Assembly: GCA_018061965.1 (NCBI GenBank)
Contig: JAGOTG010000003.1
Coordinates: 62,001 to 126,000 of the forward strand
Direction of reading: 5' to 3'
From: Legionellaceae bacterium
GTDB taxonomy: Bacteria; Pseudomonadota; Gammaproteobacteria; Legionellales; Legionellaceae
DNA: 64,000 nt
Of this stretch, positions 10,101 to 17,355 are shown one piece after another. The translations under genes and the position numbers were made by a program. The notes beneath the pieces were generated by a model, which had not been told where the DNA came from, searched no databases, and was given only the letters and a program-made list of their open reading frames with translations. Numbering within the stretch: the first letter of the stretch is position 1; each line of letters opens with the position of its first letter.

Positions 10101-10556
10101 ATGAAAAAAAGCATATTCTTAGTCTTGATGTCTATGGCTTCTTGGGTGAATGCGGATTCGCTTTGTAATTATTTATTCGACATAGTTGTGAAAAATAATA
10201 CTGGCGTGCAGTGTCATTTGATATACCAAAACGTACGTATGGGTAATTCAATGTCTAGAGGCAAGACTGTGCATACGATTGAAAATGGCGAACAAAGTCT
10301 TCCCTTTACGTTTGAAACTACGATCGGATTTGTCAATGAAGCGGTCGATGTGGATTTAAGTTTTATCTGTGGTGAGGATAAAATGGCTACTTTTTCATCC
10401 AAAAAATCGCTAACAAAATATATTGTGTACAATGCCCCCACTTTTGAAGGCAATACATCCTCGCTTTCAAATATGGATGCAGACTTTGTAGTAAAACCGC
10501 AAAGTTGTTATATTTCCAAACCTAGACCAGATACCATGATTTGGACACTGCATTAA
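10101..10556 (+). CDS. Small secreted protein of unknown function, ~151 aa
   Basis: No family recognised. I start it at the ATG at 10101, because GGAG at 10089-10092 lies 8 nt upstream and the product then opens with a clean signal peptide (MKKSIFLVLMSMASWVNADS). An ATG at 10095 is also possible. The mature part has about three or four cysteines (LCNYLF, GVQCH, SFICGED, PQSCY), suggesting disulphide bonding in the periplasm or outside the cell. Its last 4 bases overlap the 3' end of convergent coaE, so the two transcripts must interleave. Confidence 0.7.
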   Translation: MKKSIFLVLMSMASWVNADSLCNYLFDIVVKNNTGVQCHLIYQNVRMGNSMSRGKTVHTIENGEQSLPFTFETTIGFVNEAVDVDLSFICGEDKMATFSSKKSLTKYIVYNAPTFEGNTSSLSNMDADFVVKPQSCYISKPRPDTMIWTLH

Positions 10557-11164
10557 AAGAAAGACGTGCACGCTGTTTTCAGCGCACAATATTTTTGATG
10601 TAATTGTAAAACGGCTTGCTCTAGATCTTGGAGAGAGCCGTTGTTAATAATAATATCATCCGCCAAACTCCGATAAATCTTCTCATCAGCTTGCGCTTGG
10701 ACGATTGCTTGCACTTGCTCTGCAGTATGTTGGTCGCGTTGCATGACGCGTTGTCTTTGGATGCTGGGCTCTGTTAGAACTACCAAAGTGCGATTCAAAT
10801 AGGGATAGCTACTTTTGTCAGATAATAATGGAATTTCGACTATATAATACAATGTTGGCGTACTTTGCAGGCGTGCTTCAATTTCTTGTCGAATCAAAGG
10901 ATGGAGTAATTGCTCTAACCAATTTCGTTCTGCTGGGTGTTTAAAAATCATGTCCCGTAACAAGCGACGGCGTAATTCACCGTTGGCGTCCAAGAAATCC
11001 GTTCCAAAATGCGCGATGATGTTTGCTAATGCAGGCTGATCTTTTGCAGTAAGTTGTCTAGAAATGTGATCCGCATCGATGAGTTCCGCACCTAATTGGA
11101 CAAATAACGCTGCAACGGTGGATTTGCCACTGGCGATAGGTCCGGTTAAGCCTACGCAGTACAT
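10553..11164 (-). CDS. coaE: Dephospho-CoA kinase
   Basis: Last step of coenzyme A synthesis: phosphorylates the 3'-OH of dephospho-CoA. The P-loop GPIASGKST is at the N-terminus, followed by the LIDADHISRQL substrate-binding segment and RQRVMQRD of the lid. I start it at the ATG at 11164, giving MYCVGLTGPIASGKS, the usual N-terminus; the longer frame to 11191 adds an untypical stretch inside bioA. It overlaps the bioA 3' end by 13 bp, so bioA-coaE is a coupled pair. Confidence 0.95.
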   Translation of the reverse strand: MYCVGLTGPIASGKSTVAALFVQLGAELIDADHISRQLTAKDQPALANIIAHFGTDFLDANGELRRRLLRDMIFKHPAERNWLEQLLHPLIRQEIEARLQSTPTLYYIVEIPLLSDKSSYPYLNRTLVVLTEPSIQRQRVMQRDQHTAEQVQAIVQAQADEKIYRSLADDIIINNGSLQDLEQAVLQLHQKYCALKTACTSFF

Positions 11165-12486
11165 GGTGTGATTTCTTCTATAGCAGCACAAATGGCGCGT
11201 TCGGTTATCTCAGTTAATTCATCAATCGTTTGGTGTGTTGTATTCAGGGGTGGAAACCAATAAAGCGTGGGGCCGATTGGCCGGAGTAAAGCTCCTTCGC
11301 GTTGCGCGGCTTTGGCCAGTGCCTGACTGAATTGCTCACTATTGGGGCCCTGATAATCTGCTGCTACGATAGCGCCTAACATTCTCAAATTGGTAAATTG
11401 GCCTGATGCTTGGATGACGGCCTGAAAATTGCGATGCATATAGAGCCCTAAATCCCGAGCTTGTTGCGGGATTTGTTCGCTGCGCATGGTTTGAATGGTT
11501 GCCAATGCTGCGGCGATGGCTAGGGCATTGCCACTGTAAGTATGTGAGTGAAGAAAGCAGCGTTTGGGATCTTGTTCCTGATAAAATAAATCATAGAGCG
11601 CGTGGTCGATGAGCACGCAGCTCATGGGTACTGAGCCAGATGTTAATCCCTTGGAAAGACAAATCATATCCGGGTCGATGCCAGCATGCTCACTAGCGAA
11701 CCATTCTCCTGTGCGTCCCAGACCGGTCATGATTTCATCTGCAATAAGATAGATGTCATGTTGCCGCGCAAAAGCTGCTAATTTGGTTAAAAAATCAGCG
11801 CTATACGGACGTAAGCCGTTGGCTCCCTGAATAACCGGTTCGATGATGAGCGCGCAAATCTGAGATTTTATGCGCTCCAGCTGAGGTAATACGGCTGCCC
11901 ACTGATCGGTTGCATCTGACCAAATAGGATCTTGTTTGTCATTGACGTAAGGAATCGGATCTATAAAATGGCAGTGGATGCCTAATCCCTCCCAAGCATG
12001 TTTATACATGCCCATGTCGCTGACACTCAAAGCCCCCAATGTTTCACCATGGTAGGCATGGCGTAGGGCGGCTACTTGATTTCTTTCAGAATGCCCTTTG
12101 AGCTGTGCAGCTTGAATGGCTAATTTCAAAGCAATCTCTACTGCGCATGCACCATCACTGGCGAAAAAAATATGTTGCTTATGACTAAGTGCCGCTAATT
12201 CTTCTGCCAAGGCTACTAAATTAGGATGCGTTGTATTGGCAGGCATGACATGTTCAAAACAATCTAATTGCGCACGGATGCCAGCGAGGACGGCGGGATG
12301 ACCATGGCCTAAAGATTTGCACCACCAACTAGAAATAGCATCGATCAACCGTCCTTGATCGGTTTGAATATACGATCCTTGCGCTGAGGTAACGACCAGC
12401 GGCGGATCTTGCTCAAAAGTTTTCATAATTGAGCAAGGATGCCAAATATGGTTCAAATCTTTTGCAATGAGCGTTTCGAAATTCAT
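11152..12486 (-). CDS. bioA: Adenosylmethionine-8-amino-7-oxononanoate aminotransferase
   Basis: PLP enzyme that uses S-adenosylmethionine as amino donor to make 7,8-diaminopelargonate in biotin synthesis. Family signatures are AISSWWCKSLGHGHP near the N-terminus, YHGETLGALSVSD, LIADEIMTGLGRTG, and the PLP lysine in ICLSKGLTSG. The 444-aa length is normal. It diverges from bioB across a 207-bp intergenic region holding a promoter-like site and a palindromic element. bioF, bioC, bioD and bioH are not in the window. Confidence 0.96.
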   Translation of the reverse strand: MNFETLIAKDLNHIWHPCSIMKTFEQDPPLVVTSAQGSYIQTDQGRLIDAISSWWCKSLGHGHPAVLAGIRAQLDCFEHVMPANTTHPNLVALAEELAALSHKQHIFFASDGACAVEIALKLAIQAAQLKGHSERNQVAALRHAYHGETLGALSVSDMGMYKHAWEGLGIHCHFIDPIPYVNDKQDPIWSDATDQWAAVLPQLERIKSQICALIIEPVIQGANGLRPYSADFLTKLAAFARQHDIYLIADEIMTGLGRTGEWFASEHAGIDPDMICLSKGLTSGSVPMSCVLIDHALYDLFYQEQDPKRCFLHSHTYSGNALAIAAALATIQTMRSEQIPQQARDLGLYMHRNFQAVIQASGQFTNLRMLGAIVAADYQGPNSEQFSQALAKAAQREGALLRPIGPTLYWFPPLNTTHQTIDELTEITERAICAAIEEITPCTA

Positions 12487-12507
12487 GGTAGTTTTTTCTC
12501 TATACTG

Positions 12508-12535
12508 TTGACAAACATAGTAAGAACTTTATCAT
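12508..12535 (+). promoter_or_regulatory. Candidate bioB promoter
   Basis: TTGACA at 12508 is followed after 16 nt by TATCAT at 12530. A start here would give bioB a leader of about 150 nt containing the whole palindromic element at 12552. I see no clear copy of the classical BirA operator palindrome. Confidence 0.45.
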
Positions 12536-12551
12536 GATCAAGAATTTTAAC

Positions 12552-12675
12552 ACAGGACTGACGCAAAACGCCGTTCTCTACGTTTAATTTTTTTTTAATT
12601 CGGTCATTTTCTTTGTCTAAACGCCCTCGTTAAAAAAAATTTTGCCTAGACATCGTGGTTTTGGGTAAGTTCTGT
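12552..12675. repeat. Palindromic repeat family A, copy 1 (124 bp)
   Basis: Starts ACAGGACTGACGCAAAAC and ends GTTTTGGGTAAGTTCTGT, imperfect inverted ends. The interior shares TTTAATTCGGTCATTT and TAAACGCCCTC with copies at 40026 and 58323. It ends 18 bp before the bioB start codon and so forms most of its 5' leader. This copy is the most diverged of the three. Confidence 0.85.
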
Positions 12676-12693
12676 AATATACAGGTGTACCGA

Positions 12694-13641
12694 ATGAATT
12701 CTTCCCAGCGTTGGACAATGGCTCAAGTGGCCGACATTTATACTTTGCCGTTCCCTGATTTGTTGTATCAGGCGCAAACGGTTCATCGTGCGCATCATAA
12801 TCCTGCCAAAATTCAATTGGCGCAATTATTAAGTATTAAAACCGGCGCATGTCCAGAGGACTGTGGTTATTGCGCGCAAAGTGGTCATCATTCCACACAT
12901 GTTGAGAAAGAAAATTTGATGTGTGTTGAAGACGTTCTCGCCAAAGCCCAAGAAGCGAAAGCAAATGGCGCAACGCGTTTTTGCATGGGTGGCGCATGGC
13001 GTAGTCCTCCGGAAAAAGCGATGCCTGCTTTGGCGAATATGATACGTGAAGTGAAAGATTTGGGTATGGAAACTTGTATGACTTTGGGTATGCTGTCGCA
13101 AGAGCAAGCTGAGACTTTGAAAGAAGCCGGCTTAGATTATTACAACCATAATATTGATACCTCACCTAGTTACTATGAAAAAGTTATTACGACTCGAAGC
13201 TTCGGAGATCGGTTGCAAACTTTAGAGCGCGTTCGTCAAGCAGGGATTGCTGTATGTTGTGGCGGTATTCTTGGTATGGGTGAAACCCGTGAAGACCGCA
13301 TAGAGTTTTTATTAACCTTAGCAAATTTAGAAACGCCGCCTGAAAGTGTGCCTATCAATCGGTTAATTCCTGTTGCAGGGACTCCTTTGGCGAAAGCAGA
13401 GCCGGTAGAAGGTATTGAATTGGTGCGGACAGTCGCTGCTGCACGGATTTTGATGCCAAAATCGGTGGTGCGTTTGACAGCAGGGCGTACTGAAATGAGT
13501 GATGAATTGCAAGCACTGTGTTTCTTAGCTGGGGCTAATTCTATCTTTATCGGGGATAAATTGTTGACTGAAGCGAATCCTCAGATGAGCAAAGATGAGA
13601 GTTTATTTACCAAACTGGGTGTAGAGGCCTGTGTCGCTTGA
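12694..13641 (+). CDS. bioB: Biotin synthase
   Basis: Radical-SAM enzyme that inserts sulphur into dethiobiotin. The [4Fe-4S] cysteines lie in [16 protein letters not shown] (CxxxCxxC). Further family segments are [32 protein letters not shown] and the arginine-bearing RLTAGR. I start at the ATG at 12694 ([16 protein letters not shown]), preceded by AGGTG at a 6-nt gap. A longer frame begins at 12655 inside the palindromic repeat and adds 13 untypical residues. The 315-aa length is typical. It overlaps tadA by 11 bp. Confidence 0.96.
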   Translation: MNSSQRWTMAQVADIYTLPFPDLLYQAQTVHRAHHNPAKIQLAQLLSIKTGACPEDCGYCAQSGHHSTHVEKENLMCVEDVLAKAQEAKANGATRFCMGGAWRSPPEKAMPALANMIREVKDLGMETCMTLGMLSQEQAETLKEAGLDYYNHNIDTSPSYYEKVITTRSFGDRLQTLERVRQAGIAVCCGGILGMGETREDRIEFLLTLANLETPPESVPINRLIPVAGTPLAKAEPVEGIELVRTVAAARILMPKSVVRLTAGRTEMSDELQALCFLAGANSIFIGDKLLTEANPQMSKDESLFTKLGVEACVA

Positions 13642-14089
13642 GCATGATGACTACTGGATGCAATATGCACTAAATCTTGCGCAAAAAGCTTGGGATATAG
13701 GTGAAGTGCCGGTTGGAGCGGTTTTGGTTGATGCCAACCAACAAATATTAGGATCTGGGTATAATCAGATGATTCTACAACATAATCCCTGTGCGCATGC
13801 AGAGATCATTGCTTTGCAAGCTGCAGGGAGTGCAGTCCAGAATTATCGGTTGAATCAAACAACTTTATATGTGACGTTGGAGCCCTGTTGTATGTGTGCG
13901 GGCGCCATGGTCCACGCGCGTTTGCAACGTTTGGTATTTGGTGCGTATGATCTGAAAACAGGCGCTGCAGGATCGGTATTTGATTTACTTGCTGGAGATA
14001 AATTAAATCATCGTGTGACGGTCGAAGGGGGCTGTTTGGCAGAACCTTGTGGAGCGTTACTGAAAAATTTCTTTAAAGAGCGCCGGTGA
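13631..14089 (+). CDS. tadA: tRNA-specific adenosine deaminase
   Basis: Zinc enzyme that converts A34 to inosine in the tRNA-Arg(ACG) anticodon. The deaminase motifs are complete: CAHAEIIAL (His and catalytic Glu) and [11 protein letters not shown] (two zinc cysteines), with [14 protein letters not shown] downstream. GTG at 13631 overlaps the end of bioB and gives [14 protein letters not shown], aligning with the usual N-terminus; an ATG at 13658 would cut into the first helix. The product is 152 aa. Confidence 0.93.
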   Translation: MSLEHDDYWMQYALNLAQKAWDIGEVPVGAVLVDANQQILGSGYNQMILQHNPCAHAEIIALQAAGSAVQNYRLNQTTLYVTLEPCCMCAGAMVHARLQRLVFGAYDLKTGAAGSVFDLLAGDKLNHRVTVEGGCLAEPCGALLKNFFKERR

Positions 14090-14116
14090 TTGTGAACGTG
14101 TTTCAAACATTGTGTT

Positions 14117-14135
14117 ATTCCCGCGTAGGCAGGAT
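14117..14135. repeat. Partial GC-rich short repeat
   Basis: ATTCCCGCGTAGGCAGGAT matches half of the palindrome at 46600-46684 (CCCGCGTAGGCGGG). It lies in the 177-bp gap between tadA and the next gene, where I see nothing else clear. Confidence 0.5.
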
Positions 14136-14266
14136 GATACCGTTTAGGGCGCGTTCATCTCGTGTTATTGAATGTTGACTGTGTACGTTGCCTAATATTA
14201 CGGTTCCTTTTTCTATTATTTTGGGCTAACATTGAATTTATCTTTTTAATGCATTGAGTGTTAGTG

Positions 14267-15220
14267 ATGGCTAAGCCCACGGATGAGTTGCCAGGCGTTT
14301 CTCCAGGTGATAAGAAAGAAAAAGATGCCACACAGCTTATCGACGCTCACCCAAAGTCTGCTGATAACTCTGAATCTGAGACTGTAGAAGAAAATTCTTA
14401 CAAAGAAGAAATTACACCCATTCAGTCAGTTACTGAAGCGGAGCTCATGAGTCCCGAAGAAAACGCTCCCAAAGAAGAAGAGATTCAATCCATAGACCCT
14501 GAGACTACGCCTGAAGATGAACTCACGAGTTCAGCTGAATACGTTTCGAATGAAGAGGACCTTCAGTCGAATGATGCTGAAGCGGAATTTTTGACTTCAG
14601 ATGGCCAGGATCCCACTGCAATTTCTATGCAGATTGGGCTGGGGGGCGGTGCTGAGAATGTAGATTTTTTAGATGAAGATAATTTGCTGCAACAGGTAGC
14701 AGGCGTATTTGTGCTATGGTGGCATTGGGCTTATTTTGAGATTACGGTGACCAGTCCAAGTTTGCCAACTTATAATCCTCCCAAAATAGTACATCCAGCG
14801 CTTGTCTCTGGAACGGATGATTATGAGTTTGTATATGATATCTGTGATCGGGGTTACAAATTAAGTACCTCAAAAGGCGAAGAGATGTACTCTGTCGGCA
14901 TGTCTATGTGCAAGATGTTCTATACTATTGAAAAAATGATTTATATTCTGGTTAAGCGCATCAAAGATGAGGGAATTAATACCGAGGCGGAAGTTCAAGT
15001 GACATTTGATGGCCATCTTCTCGCCCAACGCAAGGCATTTGAATCGATTATCAATTTGAATTATAACGTTGTGGTAACGAATTTTGATCCTGGCAGTTGG
15101 GGAGAGCGCTATTTGGAAATCGTCAAACGTCTTTCCGATCGTGGGTATGGTTATCCATCCGAGGCACCACGAGAAATATATAAAATTAACAAGCGTAGCA
15201 CCACACCTTCGAAGCCTTGA
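14267..15220 (+). CDS. Unrecognised acidic-repeat protein, ~317 aa
   Basis: No family recognised. I start at the ATG at 14267; upstream GTG codons (14258) are in frame. The first ~115 residues are strongly acidic and Ser/Thr/Pro-rich, with about three imperfect repeats built on EEN..KEE..IQS (for example EENSYKEEITPIQS, EENAPKEEEIQS, EEDLQS). This part is probably disordered. The C-terminal ~190 residues look folded, with aromatic VLWWHWAYFEITV and a helix around MYSVGMSMCKMFYTIEKM. It has no signal peptide and no clear membrane span. It stands alone beside the methyltransferase pair. Secreted effector or scaffold are both possible. Confidence 0.7.
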   Translation: MAKPTDELPGVSPGDKKEKDATQLIDAHPKSADNSESETVEENSYKEEITPIQSVTEAELMSPEENAPKEEEIQSIDPETTPEDELTSSAEYVSNEEDLQSNDAEAEFLTSDGQDPTAISMQIGLGGGAENVDFLDEDNLLQQVAGVFVLWWHWAYFEITVTSPSLPTYNPPKIVHPALVSGTDDYEFVYDICDRGYKLSTSKGEEMYSVGMSMCKMFYTIEKMIYILVKRIKDEGINTEAEVQVTFDGHLLAQRKAFESIINLNYNVVVTNFDPGSWGERYLEIVKRLSDRGYGYPSEAPREIYKINKRSTTPSKP

Positions 15221-15296
15221 GCTTTAGCTTTAGTCAAGAGCCTTCTCTGATGAGGACAAGGCCTCTATTCTCTTCGAACGGATTACAGAATTGTGC

Positions 15297-16115
15297 TTAC
15301 TTTTTGGCTAGTACGATATCAATGACATGCGTGTCTTGATAGGGAAACGTGAATATAGTATTGAATAAACGCTTAATGCGTTGAAGTAAAAAATTTCTGG
15401 GTAGCATCTTGATGGATAAACTATTTAAAAACCAAGTGCCCTCGATGCCAAATAAAGCTAATTCATCAATATTGTTTAAAGTAATAGGGATACGCAAGCG
15501 ATGGTGCTCTAGGATAGTGAATTGGTGTCGGTGTAATGCTTGGAGTAATTCTTCTTCTCCAGAGGCTACCGTCGTGTTTTTTACTACTGCTTTGTAATAA
15601 TGTCCCACAATACTACTCAAAATAGATTCGCGTGCAATAAAATCTGCCAAATGTTGTTGCGCAACCGGAAAGGACTCATAGGTTGTGGTAATAATGGAGA
15701 AATGACCATTCTTGCGCGTTAGCATCTCTGCTTGTTTAAACAAGATAGGGATGGGAACGTAGGCATTAATAAAATGCGCTAAGATTAAGTCCTGGCTATG
15801 TAATGGCAAATATTGAGTTGCTTGGGCAGCGCTGGCTTCAATGGTATTTAAATATAAGTCTGCTCGTGCGCGTTTTAACATCTCTCCCGATACATCGATG
15901 CCGGTGAGTTCGGCGGCAGGAAATAATGGCTTTATTTTGCGCAAAAAAGCGCCGTCTCCAACCCCCAGATCCAAAACCTTAATATCAGGTTTGCAACCAA
16001 TGGAGGCTTGTTTTATTTGCTGAATGGCAGTGTGGTGACTTTCAGTAATGGAACCAAAACAATCGGCAGTGGCGTATTGACTTGCAATTGCGTTATAGAT
16101 GGCCTTAACGGGCAT
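15297..16115 (-). CDS. Class I SAM-dependent methyltransferase, copy 1 of tandem pair
   Basis: A Rossmann-fold methyltransferase of 272 aa. Motif I is VLDLGVGDGAF (residues ~46-56), the acidic residue binding the ribose follows in LTGIDVSGEML, and the motif around SQDLILAHF matches the post-II/III region. The C-terminal ~100 residues (from HRLRIPITLNNIDE) are a cap that may define the substrate, which I cannot name. By eye it is about three-quarters identical to the next gene, with no gaps. The similarity continues into the upstream DNA. Confidence 0.85.
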   Translation of the reverse strand: MPVKAIYNAIASQYATADCFGSITESHHTAIQQIKQASIGCKPDIKVLDLGVGDGAFLRKIKPLFPAAELTGIDVSGEMLKRARADLYLNTIEASAAQATQYLPLHSQDLILAHFINAYVPIPILFKQAEMLTRKNGHFSIITTTYESFPVAQQHLADFIARESILSSIVGHYYKAVVKNTTVASGEEELLQALHRHQFTILEHHRLRIPITLNNIDELALFGIEGTWFLNSLSIKMLPRNFLLQRIKRLFNTIFTFPYQDTHVIDIVLAKK

Positions 16116-16306
16116 TCAGAAACCTCTAGCTTTTTATTATCCTTAGGCAGTATATCTTTAATTCATAGAAAATTGCGAATTCTCTAGAATAAAATATACC
16201 TATTTTCATAACACTGTTCTATTTTTGTATCTATTCACCATAATTCCACATGGCCGCTCGGTAAAACGTCAGATTTGAGTTCAGTTGAAAGGCGTCGCAT
16301 GGCTGC

Positions 16307-17125
16307 TTATTTTTTTGCCAAAATGACATCGATAATATGTGTATCTTGGTAGGGAAACGTAAAAATTTTACTAAAGACACTTTTAATGCGTTGAAGCAAA
16401 AAATTTCTTGGTAATATTTTTACAGATAGGCTATTTAAAAACCACCCCCCCTCTATGCCAAATAAGAGTAGCTCATCAACACTGTTTAACGTAATGGGGA
16501 TTTGGAGTCGTTGATGTTCCACAACTTCAAACTGATGCTGTTGCAAAGCTCGGATGAGTTCGTCTTTGTCTGTCGCTACAGTTGTGTTTTTTACGACGGC
16601 TTTATAATAATGTCCGACAATACTGCTTAAAATAGAGTCGCGGGCAATGAAATCGGCTAAAAGCTGTTGTGCAACAGGAAAAGATTCATAAGTAGTCGTA
16701 ATAATTGAAAAATGTCCGTTTGCTCGCGTTAGCATTTGCGCTTGCTTAAATAAAACCGGGATGGGGATGTAGGCATTTACAAAATGAGCGATGACCAAAT
16801 CTTGGCTATGGTTTGGTAAATAACAAGTTGCTTCTGCAGCACTTGCTTCAATCGTATTGATAGATAAACCTATTTTAGCATGGTTTAACATCTTAGCTGA
16901 TACATCAATTCCTGTGAGCTCTGCCATAGGAAATAACTGCCTAGTTCTACGCATAAAAGCGCCATCACCAACGCCAAGATCCAGGATCTTGATTCGAGGT
17001 TTTTGGCCAATAGTCGACTGTTTGATTTGCGCAATAGCGCTACTGTGACTTTCAGTGATGGAGCCAAAACAATCTGCTGTCGCGTATTGGCTTGCAATGG
17101 TATCGTAGATGGCCTTAGCCGTCAT
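16307..17125 (-). CDS. Class I SAM-dependent methyltransferase, copy 2 of tandem pair
   Basis: Same length (272 aa) and fold as the downstream copy: motif I ILDLGVGDGAF, LTGIDVSAKML, SQDLVIAHF, and the identical block FSIITTTYESFPVAQQ. Differences gather in the 80-95 region and around 190-205, while the cap end (LPRNFLLQRIK, FPYQDTH) is nearly invariant. Conservation of both SAM motifs in both copies suggests both are active. Each copy has its own ~190-230-bp upstream gap rather than being tightly packed, so each may have its own promoter. Confidence 0.85.
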   Translation of the reverse strand: MTAKAIYDTIASQYATADCFGSITESHSSAIAQIKQSTIGQKPRIKILDLGVGDGAFMRRTRQLFPMAELTGIDVSAKMLNHAKIGLSINTIEASAAEATCYLPNHSQDLVIAHFVNAYIPIPVLFKQAQMLTRANGHFSIITTTYESFPVAQQLLADFIARDSILSSIVGHYYKAVVKNTTVATDKDELIRALQQHQFEVVEHQRLQIPITLNSVDELLLFGIEGGWFLNSLSVKILPRNFLLQRIKSVFSKIFTFPYQDTHIIDVILAKK

Positions 17126-17355
17126 TCAGCAACCCCTAAATTTTTACTATCTAGGGAGTATATCTTCAATTTATGGAAGATAGCGAATCTTCTGGAGTAA
17201 ATGTTAAAAAATTTATTGTTTTTTGTTAAATTAAGATCAGCATGATTTTTTTATGTCAGTTCCTCGTCAATATTCAATCTTGAGTTAAGTGCTAATATTG
17301 CGTTCTTTTAAACGATTGCTCACGCAAAAAGCGCAGGACAGTAGGGCCTCTTTGA

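Noticed and set aside
12655..12693. bioB starting within the palindromic repeat
   Set aside because: No ribosome site there, and AGGTG precedes the ATG at 12694.
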